Assembly: GCF_024170165.1 (NCBI RefSeq)
Contig: NZ_JALJXP010000008.1
Coordinates: 186,001 to 250,000, forward strand
Length of the DNA: 64,000 nucleotides
Reading direction: 5' to 3'
Origin: Pseudomonas nitroreducens
GTDB lineage: Bacteria > Pseudomonadota > Gammaproteobacteria > Pseudomonadales > Pseudomonadaceae
Positions within the stretch are counted from its first letter, which is position 1. Every line of letters begins with the position of its first letter. The notes under the pieces were generated by a model. That model was not told the origin of the DNA. It did no database searches and worked only from the letters and a program-made list of their open reading frames with translations. A program made the translations under genes and the position numbers. Shown one piece after another: positions 56,057 through 64,000 of the stretch.

Positions 56057-57699
56057 GGCGCGGCCTGCGGAATCAGCAGGACCACCAGATGGTTCTGCCG
56101 GTAACTGATGGCGTCGCTGGGCAGCATGGCCAGTTCGGCTTCGTCGCTGGCGCTGTTGACCCGCATGACCACGCCAATGGAGCCTTCGGCGCGGGCGCGC
56201 TCGATCCAGGCGTGGATGCCGTCGAGGGCAATGCTGCGGCCCTGGCCTTCGGGATAGCCCAGGCCGAACTTCAGCTCGCCTTCGGTGTTGAACAGCGTGA
56301 TGTCGCTGCGCTGGGTGCGCCAGGCGAGTGCGGTGGCGGCGCCCAGGTCGTTGCTCAGCAGGCTGCGGGCGCCCTTGAGTTGCTCCAGGTGCTCGGCGAT
56401 GAACTGGTCGGGCATCTTGCTGTTGACCATCTTGTTCGGCATCGCGTTGGGCACCAGCGCCACCAGCAGCCAGGCGGCGAAGGCCGGCGCTGCCCAGTAG
56501 CGACCGGGCCGCAGCAGTTGCAGCAGGCCGGCGAGCAGCCAGACGATGCAGACCAGGGCAATCATCAGCACGCTGGGCAGTTCGTCGTGGTACTGCGGAT
56601 GGCGCGCCTGCATGAACACCAGGCCAGCCAGTGCGCTGCTGCCCAGCAGCAGGTTGAGTGCGCCATTGAGCTTCAGCGCGATCAGCTTGCGCTGCTGCAG
56701 CGCACGGCCGATGGCGTCGGCCATCAGCAGGGCCAGCGGGGCAAAGCAGGGCATGATGTAGGTCGGCAGCTTGCCCTTGGCCAGACTGAAGAACAGGAAG
56801 GGCATGACGAACCACAGCAGCAGGAACAGCAGCCGGGATTCGCGCCAGCCTGCCAGCCCGTTGCGCAGCGCCGGGAAGATCAGCACCGCCCAGGGCAGTG
56901 CGCTGGCGAACAGCAGCGGGACGAAGAACCAGAACGGCCGGCCGTGCTGGGCGTCTTCACCGGCGAAGCGGCGGATGTGCTCGTGCCAGAAGAAGAAGTC
57001 CCAGAAGTCCTGTTCGCGGGCGTGGATCAGCAGCACCCAGGGCGCGGCGACCAGGACGGCGACCAGCACCGCCAGCGGCCCGAAGCGCAGCAGCTCGCCG
57101 AAGCGCTTCTGCAGCAGGGCGTAGGGCAGGCCGACGATCACCGGCAGCAGGAAGGCGAGAAAGCCCTTGGTCATGAAGCCGAAGGCACAGGCCGCGCCCA
57201 GTGCACTCCAGGCGAGCAGGCGTCCCCGGGGGGTGGCGGCGTCGAAGGCGAACCACAGGGCGCCGAGGCTGAGGTTCACGCACAGGGTGAACTGCGGATC
57301 GAGGTTGGCGTAGCCAGCCTGCCCGGCGATCAGCCCGAAGCTCATGTACAGCAGGCCCGCGACCCAGGTGCGGCGCGGGTCGTTCCACAGTCGGCGGGCG
57401 ACCAGGATCACCAGCAGGGTGCTGAGTGCCGTGACCAGCGCCGAACCGAAGCGCACGCCGAACAGGTTCTGGCCGAACACCGCCTGGCTGGCCGCGGTCA
57501 GCCAGTAGCCGCCGGTGGGCTTCTCGAAGTAGCGCAGGCCGAGCAGGTGCGGGGAAACCCAGTCGCCGCTCTGCAGCATGGCCTGGCTGATCTGCGCATT
57601 GCGCGATTCGTCGGGAATCCACAGGCCGTGGAAGGCCATCGGTAGCAGGATGCACAGCACGAAGGCGGCCAGCAGGGTCGGGTAGGCCAGGCGCTTCAT
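56053..57699 (-). CDS. arnT: ArnT, lipid A aminoarabinose transferase
   Basis: 548 aa. A GT-C glycosyltransferase of the inner membrane that moves aminoarabinose from undecaprenyl phosphate to lipid A on the periplasmic side, giving polymyxin resistance. Twelve or so membrane helices. The first periplasmic loop has the acidic [16 protein letters not shown], followed by [20 protein letters not shown] soluble C-terminal domain (about 440-548) follows. Four-nt overlap with arnD. Confidence 0.95.
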   Translation of the reverse strand: MKRLAYPTLLAAFVLCILLPMAFHGLWIPDESRNAQISQAMLQSGDWVSPHLLGLRYFEKPTGGYWLTAASQAVFGQNLFGVRFGSALVTALSTLLVILVARRLWNDPRRTWVAGLLYMSFGLIAGQAGYANLDPQFTLCVNLSLGALWFAFDAATPRGRLLAWSALGAACAFGFMTKGFLAFLLPVIVGLPYALLQKRFGELLRFGPLAVLVAVLVAAPWVLLIHAREQDFWDFFFWHEHIRRFAGEDAQHGRPFWFFVPLLFASALPWAVLIFPALRNGLAGWRESRLLFLLLWFVMPFLFFSLAKGKLPTYIMPCFAPLALLMADAIGRALQQRKLIALKLNGALNLLLGSSALAGLVFMQARHPQYHDELPSVLMIALVCIVWLLAGLLQLLRPGRYWAAPAFAAWLLVALVPNAMPNKMVNSKMPDQFIAEHLEQLKGARSLLSNDLGAATALAWRTQRSDITLFNTEGELKFGLGYPEGQGRSIALDGIHAWIERARAEGSIGVVMRVNSASDEAELAMLPSDAISYRQNHLVVLLIPQAAP

Positions 57700-58580
57700 G
57701 GGTGCTGCACCCCCAGCCAGCCCTCGCGGCCGGCCAGTTCGCCGCGCACCAGGCTGGCGACGGGCAGGGTGGTCGGGTCGTCCGGCAGCAGCCGGCCCAG
57801 CGGAACGAAGCGGATGCCGGTGGCCCGTGCCTGGGCCAGCAAGCGGCGGAAGTCGTGGGCCATGAGAATGCCCTCGACCTCGGCATGAATGGTGTACACG
57901 TTCAGGGCGTCCATGTCGAAACGGGAAAGGATGTAGTCATTGAAGGCGGACGGCGCCACCTGCGGGCCGACGACTTCGTCGAAGGTCGGCATGTCTACCG
58001 GGATTTGCGGGATGCCGGCGCGGCCGTCGGCCAGGCGCGGGCGGAACAGCGAGCTGCCGCGGCAGTCGCTGTTGTAGCGGAAACCGAAACGTTCCTTGGC
58101 TTCCACGGTGCGCTCGTCGGCGCGCCAGCCGGCCACCGCCGAACACTCCACCGGGTTGCCGAGGATCTCGGCAAGGGTGTCGACGCCACGGCGGATCTGC
58201 TGCTCCAGTTGCTGCGCGCTCCAGCGACCGGCGTTGGCCTGCCAGCCATGGTGGTCCCAGGCGTGCAGGCCGACTTCGTGGCCGGCGTCCTGAGCGCGCC
58301 GCATCAGGTGGCCCAGGTCGCGGCCGATCGGCTTGCCCGGCCAGGCGGTGCCGGCCAGGAGAATATCCCAGCCGTAGAGCCCGGCGGCATTGGAGCGCAG
58401 CATCTTCCACAGGAACTGCGGACGGATCAGGCGCCACAGGTGCCGGCCCATGTTGTCGGGGCCGACGCTGAAGAAGAAGGTCGCCTTGACGCCGGCCTCC
58501 TCGAGCATGTCCAGCAACCGTGGCACGCCATCACGGGTACCACGGTAGGTGTCGACGTCGATGCGCAGTCCTGCCCGCAT
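57696..58580 (-). CDS. arnD: ArnD, deformylase of undecaprenyl-phosphate formyl-aminoarabinose
   Basis: 294 aa. Removes the formyl group after ArnC has attached the sugar. NodB-type polysaccharide deacetylase fold: IDVDTYRGT near the start holds the metal aspartate, [15 protein letters not shown] contributes the histidines, and AGWRADERT the conserved arginine. Its ATG shares bases with the arnA stop (TGATG). Confidence 0.93.
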   Translation of the reverse strand: MRAGLRIDVDTYRGTRDGVPRLLDMLEEAGVKATFFFSVGPDNMGRHLWRLIRPQFLWKMLRSNAAGLYGWDILLAGTAWPGKPIGRDLGHLMRRAQDAGHEVGLHAWDHHGWQANAGRWSAQQLEQQIRRGVDTLAEILGNPVECSAVAGWRADERTVEAKERFGFRYNSDCRGSSLFRPRLADGRAGIPQIPVDMPTFDEVVGPQVAPSAFNDYILSRFDMDALNVYTIHAEVEGILMAHDFRRLLAQARATGIRFVPLGRLLPDDPTTLPVASLVRGELAGREGWLGVQHP

Positions 58581-60598
58581 CAGGCAATGCTTTTCAGCGG
58601 AAAGGCGTGGGGAGCACCGCCGGCGCGTTCGGCCAGGGCTTCGCGGAGGAAGAAGTCCAGGGTCTTGCCGATGGTCTCGGCCAGCTCCACGTTCGGCTGC
58701 CAGTCCAGCAGGCGACGGGCGTTCTCGATGCTCGGCTTGCGGTGCGACACGTCCTGGTAGCCGTCGCCATAGAAGCTGCGGCTTTCCACTTCGCGGAAGC
58801 CGGCGAAGGGCGGGAACTGGTTGCGCAGCGGGTGGGCCTCGAACTGGCGCAGCAGCTCTTCGCCCAGCTGGCGGATACTGGCTTCGTTGTCCGGGTTGCC
58901 AATGTTGACGATCTGCCCGTCGCAGCGGCCGCCTTCGTTGTCGATGATGCGCGCCAGCGCTTCGATGCCATCATCCACGTCGGTGAAGCAGCGCTTCTGC
59001 TCGCCGCCGTCCACCAGGCGGATCGGGGTGCCTTCCACGAGGTGCAGGATCAGCTGGGTAATGGCGCGGGAGCTGCCGATGCGCGCGGAGTCCAGGCGGT
59101 CCAGGCGCGGGCCCATCCAGTTGAACGGACGGAACAGGCTGAACTTCAGGCCCTTCTGGCCATAGGCCCAGATGACGCGGTCGAGCAGTTGCTTGGAGAC
59201 CGAGTAGATCCAGCGCTGCTTGTTGATCGGGCCGACGATGAGGTTGGAGCTGTCCTCGTCGAAGTTGGCGTCGGTGCACATGCCGTACACCTCGGAGGTG
59301 GACGGGAAGATCACGCGCTTGTTGTACTTCACGCAGTAGCGGACCAGCTTGAGGTTTTCCTCGAAGTCCAGCTCGAACACGCGCAGCGGGTTGCGGGTGT
59401 ATTCGATCGGCGTGGCGATGGCCACCAGGGGCAGGACCACGTCGCACTTCTTGATGTGGTACTCGATCCACTCGGTGTGGATGCTGATGTCGCCTTCGAC
59501 GAAGTGGAAGTCCGGGTTGCCCTTCAGGCGTTCGATGGCGTCGGAGCCGATGTCCAGGCCATACACCTCGTAGTTGCCGTCACGCAGCAGGCGTTCGGAG
59601 AGGTGGTTGCCGATGAAACCGTTGACGCCGAGGATCAGTACGCGGGTCTTGCGCTTGGGCTTGCCGACTGCGCCGTGCAGGCGCGAGCCGTCCACCAGGC
59701 CCATCTCGCGGGCCAGTTGCGGGCCGGCAAGGAACAGGCCGCTGTCGTTCTGCTGGCCGGAGAGGATTTCCAGCGAGTCTTCACCACAGGCGATACGCAG
59801 GGGATCGACCGACAGGACCGAACCGGGTGCCATGCCATTGTTGCCGGTGGCCACGCGGGAGCTCCAGACGATCAGTTTGCGATCGCCCACCGGGGCGAAG
59901 GCGCCAGGGTAAGGCTGGGTGACTGCGCGCACCAGGTTGTGCAGTTCGCGGGCCGGGCGTTTCCAGTCGAGCTGGCCGTCGGCCGGGGTGCGGCGACCGA
60001 AGTAGCTGGCGCGGGATTCGTCCTGGGCGACTTCCTGCAGTTCACCACGGGCCAGGCGCGGCAGGGCGGTGGCCAGCAGCTCGCGGGTGGCCTCGCGCAG
60101 CTTGCCGTGCAGCACCAGGGCGGTGTCGTCGGCACCGATGGTGACGCTCTGCTGGGCGAGGATGCCGCCGGCATCGGCGCGCTTGACCATGCGGTGCAGG
60201 GTCACGCCGGTCTCGGTCTCGCCGTTGACCAGCACCCAGTTGGCCGGGGCGCGGCCACGGTAGCGCGGCAGCAGCGAGCCATGCAGGTTGTAGGCGCCCT
60301 TGGCAGCGCAGGCCAGCAGTTCTTCGCTGAGCAGGTGGCGGTAGTAGAAAGAGAAGATGTACTGCGGTTGCAGCTCGCGGATGCGTGCGACCCACAGCGG
60401 GTGGTTGACGTCTTCCGGGGCGTGCACCGGGATGCCCAGGCGCGCGCAGAGCTGCGCGACGGAGCCATAGAAGCGGTTTTCCTTCGGATCGTCGGCGTGG
60501 GTGAAGACGGCGTCGATCTGGTAACCGGCGGCGAGCAGGGCCTCGATGCCGGCGCAGCCGAAGTCGTGGTAGGCGAAGACGATGGTCTGCTGGGTCAT
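58580..60598 (-). CDS. arnA: ArnA, bifunctional UDP-aminoarabinose formyltransferase / UDP-glucuronate decarboxylase
   Basis: 672 aa from the ATG at 60598. The N-terminal half (1-305) is a formyltransferase with the catalytic [22 protein letters not shown] loop; the C-terminal half (about 320-665) is a Rossmann dehydrogenase/decarboxylase with [22 protein letters not shown] and the YSVSKQLLD tyrosine-lysine pair. The frame stays open upstream into arnC, but family length and the shared stop/start with arnC place the start here. Confidence 0.95.
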   Translation of the reverse strand: MTQQTIVFAYHDFGCAGIEALLAAGYQIDAVFTHADDPKENRFYGSVAQLCARLGIPVHAPEDVNHPLWVARIRELQPQYIFSFYYRHLLSEELLACAAKGAYNLHGSLLPRYRGRAPANWVLVNGETETGVTLHRMVKRADAGGILAQQSVTIGADDTALVLHGKLREATRELLATALPRLARGELQEVAQDESRASYFGRRTPADGQLDWKRPARELHNLVRAVTQPYPGAFAPVGDRKLIVWSSRVATGNNGMAPGSVLSVDPLRIACGEDSLEILSGQQNDSGLFLAGPQLAREMGLVDGSRLHGAVGKPKRKTRVLILGVNGFIGNHLSERLLRDGNYEVYGLDIGSDAIERLKGNPDFHFVEGDISIHTEWIEYHIKKCDVVLPLVAIATPIEYTRNPLRVFELDFEENLKLVRYCVKYNKRVIFPSTSEVYGMCTDANFDEDSSNLIVGPINKQRWIYSVSKQLLDRVIWAYGQKGLKFSLFRPFNWMGPRLDRLDSARIGSSRAITQLILHLVEGTPIRLVDGGEQKRCFTDVDDGIEALARIIDNEGGRCDGQIVNIGNPDNEASIRQLGEELLRQFEAHPLRNQFPPFAGFREVESRSFYGDGYQDVSHRKPSIENARRLLDWQPNVELAETIGKTLDFFLREALAERAGGAPHAFPLKSIA

Positions 60599-61599
60599 GG
60601 CTGGATGGACTCGAAAGAAGGGGAAGAAGTGGTGATCTGGGCGCGCGGTGTCTCGGTGCGGACGATGCGCTCGATGAAGAAGCGGGGGCGGGCGCGCACG
60701 TCGTTGTACATGCGCCCCAGGTACTCGCCGAGCAGGCCCATGCCGACCAGCTGCACGCCGGTGAACATGAACAGCACGGCGAACAGCACGAACACGCCGT
60801 GGCCGGCCCAGGCGGCGCCGAACAACAGGCGCAACACCACCAGCAGCAGGGCGAAGGCGAAGCCGGCCACTGCCATGCCACCGCCGACGAAGGACAGCAG
60901 GCGCAGCGGCGAGGTGGTCATGCAGGTGACCAGGTCGAACATCAGGTTGATCAGGCGCAGGAAGTCGTATTTCGACTCGCCGTGCTCGCGCTCGGCGTGG
61001 GCGACGAGGATCTCGCTGGTGTGGCGGGCGAAGCTGTTGGCCAGGATCGGGATGAAGGTGCTGCGCTCGCGACAGGCGAGCATCGCCTTGACGATGCTGG
61101 AGCGATAGGCGCGCAGCATGCAGCCGTAGTCGTTCATCGCCACGCCGGTGGAGCGCTGCACGGCGAGGTTGATCAGCTTCGACGGCCAGCGGCGCAGGGC
61201 GGAGTCCTGGCGTTGCTGGCGCACGCTGCCGACCACGTCGTAGCCCTTGGCGGCTTCGGCCACCAGGCGGGGGATTTCCTCCGGCGGGTTCTGCAGGTCG
61301 GCGTCGAGGGTGATCACCAGGTCGCCCTGGCACTGCTCGAAGCCGGCCATGATCGCCGCGTGCTGGCCATAGTTGCGGTTGAGGATGATCGCCACCACAT
61401 GGCTGCCCGGCGCCTCGGCGGCTTCCTGCAGCAGGTCGGCGGAACTGTCGCGGCTGCCGTCGTCGATCAGGACGATCTCGTACGGACGATTGAGCTGCTC
61501 GCAGGCGGCCGTGGTACGGCGCAACAACTCGGGCAGGCTGGCCTCTTCGTTGTACACCGGGATGACGATGGACACGAGGTTGATCGGATAGGGTTTCAC
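60595..61599 (-). CDS. arnC: ArnC, undecaprenyl-phosphate 4-deoxy-4-formamido-L-arabinose transferase
   Basis: 334 aa from a GTG at 61599, giving the usual start before [21 protein letters not shown]2 glycosyltransferase: [24 protein letters not shown] with the metal aspartates, RQQRQDS, then two membrane helices near the C-terminus (about 235-300). It transfers formyl-aminoarabinose to undecaprenyl phosphate at the inner membrane. The stop overlaps arnA by 4 nt. Confidence 0.93.
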   Translation of the reverse strand: MKPYPINLVSIVIPVYNEEASLPELLRRTTAACEQLNRPYEIVLIDDGSRDSSADLLQEAAEAPGSHVVAIILNRNYGQHAAIMAGFEQCQGDLVITLDADLQNPPEEIPRLVAEAAKGYDVVGSVRQQRQDSALRRWPSKLINLAVQRSTGVAMNDYGCMLRAYRSSIVKAMLACRERSTFIPILANSFARHTSEILVAHAEREHGESKYDFLRLINLMFDLVTCMTTSPLRLLSFVGGGMAVAGFAFALLLVVLRLLFGAAWAGHGVFVLFAVLFMFTGVQLVGMGLLGEYLGRMYNDVRARPRFFIERIVRTETPRAQITTSSPSFESIQP

Positions 61600-61606
61600 G
61601 GTGGCG

Positions 61607-62758
61607 TTACCGAAGCAGGGTTTCGATGGCGTCGACCACACGGTCCTGGTCGGCCTGGGTCATGTCAGGGAACAGCGGGATGGAGACGATCCGCGAGGAG
61701 TTCCACTCGGTGTTGGGCAGTTGCACGCGCGGGTAGCGCTGGCGGTAGTAGCTGTGCAGGTGGCTGCCGATGAAGTGGATGCCGCTGCCGATGCCGCGCT
61801 GCTGCAGGCCCTGCATGAAGGCGTCGCGGTCGATGCCGCAGCGCTCCTGGTCGATGCGCAGGACGTACAGGTGCCAGGCGTGATGCTGCGGGTAGTCCGG
61901 CACCACCAGCGGTTGCACGGGCAGGTGCGCCAGGCGCTCGGCATAGCCGGCGGCCAGTTCGGCGCGGCGGGCGTTGATCGCTTCCAGCTTGGGCAACTGA
62001 ACCAGGGCGATGGCGGCGTTGATGTCGGTGAGGTTGTACTTGAAGCCCGGCTCCACCACCTGCGCCTGAGGTTTGCGGCCGTGGGTCAGGCGGTCGTAGG
62101 CGTCGACGCCCAGGCCGTGGAACTTCAGGGTGCGCACGCGGTTGGCCAGGGCTTCGTCGTCGGTGACGAACATGGCGCCCTCGGCGCAGGTGAGGTTCTT
62201 GATCGCGTGGAAGGAGAAGATCGCGGTGCCGGTCTGACCGACGGGGCGGCCGCGATAGGCGGTGCCGGCCGCGTGGGCGGCGTCCTCGATCACCGGGATC
62301 GCGTGACGCAGCGCCAGTTCGTTGATCGGGTCCATGTCGCAGGCAGCGCCGGCATAGTGCACCGGAATGATGGCGCGGGTGCGCGGCGTGATTGCAGCCT
62401 CGATGCGCGCGGCGTCGGTCATCAGGGTGTCGCGGTCGACATCGACGAACACCGGCGTGGCGCCCAGCAGGCTGATCATGTTGACGGTGGAGACCCAGGT
62501 CTGCGACGGGGTGATCACCTCGTCGCCCGGGCCGATGCCCAGGGCCAGCAGCGCCAGGTGCATGCCGCCGGTGGCAGAGGACAGCGCCACGGCGTGGCGG
62601 CAGCCGATCGACTCGGCGAACTTCTGCTCCAGTTCCGCGTTCTTCGGCCCGGTGGTGATCCAGCCCGAGCGCAGGACTTCATTGACTGCCTGGATCTCCT
62701 CCTCGCCGATGCTGGGGCGGGAGAAGGGGAGGAAGGGCATTTCCATGTGGTGTTCCAA
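61607..62758 (-). CDS. arnB: ArnB, UDP-4-amino-4-deoxy-L-arabinose aminotransferase
   Basis: 383 aa; internal ATGs at 62746 and 62740 are alternative starts. A PLP enzyme of the DegT/DnrJ/EryC1 family that aminates the ArnA keto-sugar. Motifs: [18 protein letters not shown], the aromatic binding region [26 protein letters not shown] and the PLP lysine in [16 protein letters not shown]. First gene of arnBCADTEF-ugd. A PmrA-like box lies 50 nt upstream. Confidence 0.95.
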   Translation of the reverse strand: MEHHMEMPFLPFSRPSIGEEEIQAVNEVLRSGWITTGPKNAELEQKFAESIGCRHAVALSSATGGMHLALLALGIGPGDEVITPSQTWVSTVNMISLLGATPVFVDVDRDTLMTDAARIEAAITPRTRAIIPVHYAGAACDMDPINELALRHAIPVIEDAAHAAGTAYRGRPVGQTGTAIFSFHAIKNLTCAEGAMFVTDDEALANRVRTLKFHGLGVDAYDRLTHGRKPQAQVVEPGFKYNLTDINAAIALVQLPKLEAINARRAELAAGYAERLAHLPVQPLVVPDYPQHHAWHLYVLRIDQERCGIDRDAFMQGLQQRGIGSGIHFIGSHLHSYYRQRYPRVQLPNTEWNSSRIVSIPLFPDMTQADQDRVVDAIETLLR

Positions 62759-62807
62759 AGGCCGTCACGGCTCTGTCAGGGGGTGAGAGAACGCTACGGG
62801 GAAGATC

Positions 62808-62824
62808 GTTAAGAAGGCGTTAAG
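62808..62824 (-). promoter_or_regulatory. Candidate PmrA-type box upstream of arnB
   Basis: In the direction of arnB the sequence reads CTTAAC-GCCTT-CTTAAC, a direct repeat with 11-bp periodicity, as in PmrA boxes (CTTAAG-N5-CTTAAG type). It lies 50 nt upstream of arnB. In P. aeruginosa arn is controlled by PmrAB, PhoPQ, ParRS and CprRS. Confidence 0.65.
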
Positions 62825-62936
62825 TGGATGTCGTGATTCCGTTCGTCGGTCGAACTTGCGACACGCGACGCCCGAAGGAGTGATGGGAGGTGAGTGAACG
62901 GTCTGAAAACGACCTGTCCGATGTCGGAAAACGCTG

Positions 62937-62965
62937 TTGAACACTCGTTCATCCTTGGCTATGGT
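62937..62965 (+). promoter_or_regulatory. Weak candidate promoter of the aminotransferase gene
   Basis: -35 TTGAAC (62937-62942), a 17-nt spacer and TATGGT (62960-62965). Each hexamer matches at only four positions, so this is tentative. It is 61 nt before the gene. Confidence 0.3.
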
Positions 62966-63025
62966 GGCCCAACGCTCCTGCGGACCCCTCTGCAGGACAT
63001 TCCGTCATTCGGATGAGGCCCTTGC

Positions 63026-64000
63026 ATGCGTTATTCGTCGCTTGTGGACAGGATGGTCGGACCCGGCGTCGCTGCCTGGGACATTCACTACGCCGCCATC
63101 GCCGCCCAGCGAGCCGGCCGCGACGTGATAGTGCTCAGCGTCGGCGACCCCGATTTCGCTACTCCGGACTTCATCACCGAGGCTGCCGTTTCCGCGTTGC
63201 GCGACGGCGACACCCACTACAGTGATGTAGCTGGCAAACCGGCACTGCGCCAGGCGATTGCCGCCTTGCATGAAGGGCGTTTCGGCCAGAAGACCGGTGC
63301 CGAAAACGTCATCGTCGTCGCTGGCGCTCAGAACGGCCTGTTTGCCGCGGCGATGTGCCTGCTGGAGAAGGGCGACGAGGTCATCACCTTCGACCCGGTC
63401 TACGTCACCTACGAAGCCACGCTGAAGGCCACCGGAGCGGTCCTGGTCGGGGTGCCTACCCGCCCGGAAAACGGTTTCCGCCCCCTGGCCGCCGACATTG
63501 CCGCAGCGATCACTCCGCGCACCCAGGCGATCTTCCTGGCCAACCCGAGCAATCCCACCGGTGTGGTGCTGACCCGTGATGAGCTGCTGGCCATCGCCGA
63601 GCTGGCCGCGGCCCACGACCTCTGGGTCGTGGTGGACGAGGTCTACGAGGGGCTGACCTTCGAGCGGGAGCACCAGAGCTTCGCCGCGCTGCCGGGCATG
63701 GCCGGGCGCACTCTGAGCCTGGGCAGCCTGTCGAAATCCCATGCCATGACTGGCTGGCGCGCGGGCTGGATCGTGGCCAACCCGACCCTGGTCGCGCACC
63801 TGGAAAACCTCGCGCTGAACATGTTCTACGGCTTGCCCGGCTTCGTGCAGGAGGCCGCGCTGGTGGCCGTGCGGCGTCACGAAGAGGTGGTCTCGGCGAT
63901 GCGCGAGATCTACCGCCGGCGCCGTGACCTGGTGGTCGCCGCGCTGAGCGATTGTCCACGGGTGAAGGTGCTGTCGCCCGAAGCCGGCATGTTCGTCCTG
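63026..64000 (+). CDS. PLP-dependent class I aminotransferase, AruH-like (3' end beyond window)
   Basis: 325 codons visible from the ATG at 63026 with GAGG upstream; no stop before the edge. Fold type I: substrate loop VGDPDFATPDFITE, NPSNPTGVVL, VVVDEVYEGLTF and the PLP lysine K237 in SLSKSHAMTGWRAGW. The start MRYSSLVDRMVGPGVAAWDI closely resembles arginine:pyruvate transaminase AruH as I remember it, but the rest also fits aspartate or aromatic aminotransferases. It is divergent from arnB. The substrate is therefore unproven. Confidence 0.8.
   Translation, partial: MRYSSLVDRMVGPGVAAWDIHYAAIAAQRAGRDVIVLSVGDPDFATPDFITEAAVSALRDGDTHYSDVAGKPALRQAIAALHEGRFGQKTGAENVIVVAGAQNGLFAAAMCLLEKGDEVITFDPVYVTYEATLKATGAVLVGVPTRPENGFRPLAADIAAAITPRTQAIFLANPSNPTGVVLTRDELLAIAELAAAHDLWVVVDEVYEGLTFEREHQSFAALPGMAGRTLSLGSLSKSHAMTGWRAGWIVANPTLVAHLENLALNMFYGLPGFVQEAALVAVRRHEEVVSAMREIYRRRRDLVVAALSDCPRVKVLSPEAGMFVL

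Noticed and set aside
62894..63016. 40-codon frame with GGGAGG just upstream, before the AruH-like gene
   Set aside because: The spacing to the GTG is only 3 nt, the frame is short and it contains the candidate promoter; not enough to call a leader peptide.

Overview
This window is a chromosomal segment of a high-GC Pseudomonas, most likely a close relative of P. aeruginosa (the P. nitroreducens / P. citronellolis / P. knackmussii neighbourhood fits). The evidence is the protein sequences, the type IV pilus gene order, the arn and fru operons, and many copies of the GTAGGAGCG-type REP palindrome. The species call is an inference from memory. I see no CRISPR array, insertion sequence or prophage.

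Layout. (1) 1-6.3 kb, minus strand: minor pilin operon fimT, fimU-pilV-pilW-pilX-pilY1, with pilY1 cut by the window edge. (2) 6.5-10.8 kb: thiO, the pilS-pilR two-component pair and a small membrane protein. (3) 10.9-16.6 kb: bamD divergent from rluD-pgeF, then clpB behind a sigma-32 promoter. (4) 16.8-19.5 kb: a PilZ protein and a DUF1631 protein. (5) 19.7-19.95 kb: tRNA-Asn, tRNA-Pro, tRNA-Lys. (6) 20.9-25.8 kb: cyoABCDE, the cytochrome bo3 quinol oxidase. (7) 26-30.7 kb: NDH-2, several small conserved genes, an ECF-type permease, yacG and coaE. (8) 30.7-37.1 kb: pilD-pilC-pilB divergent from pilA, then an AT-rich two-gene cassette ending at tRNA-Thr. (9) 37.2-45.5 kb: galE, nadC, a second DUF1631 protein, ampD-ampE and a chemoreceptor. 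(10) 46-53.7 kb: tatD, cra and the fructose PTS operon fruB-fruK-fruA. (11) 53.9-62.8 kb, minus strand: arnBCADTEF-ugd for lipid A aminoarabinose modification. (12) From 63.0 kb: an AruH-like aminotransferase cut by the right edge.

How the genes work together. Much of the window builds or controls type IV pili: the major pilin PilA, assembly ATPase PilB, platform PilC, prepilin peptidase PilD, the minor pilins with the PilY1 tip protein, and PilS/PilR, which activate pilA from a sigma-54 promoter that is visible here. Energy metabolism is represented by NDH-2 and the bo3 oxidase, with ANR-like boxes near cyo and near a 71-aa gene. Envelope stress and resistance genes include ampD/ampE, bamD and arn, which has a PmrA-like box.

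The best candidate for an undescribed system is the AT-rich cassette between pilA and tRNA-Thr. It encodes a polytopic, histidine-containing membrane protein of no family I recognise and an ICMT-like membrane methyltransferase. It sits where P. aeruginosa strains carry interchangeable pilin accessory genes (tfpO, tfpY, tfpZ, tfpW). I propose, as inference only, that it modifies or supports this unusual pilin, whose cysteine pair is not at the C-terminus. A second notable point is a PilY1 whose von Willebrand A domain appears split by about 600 residues holding three related beta-rich modules.
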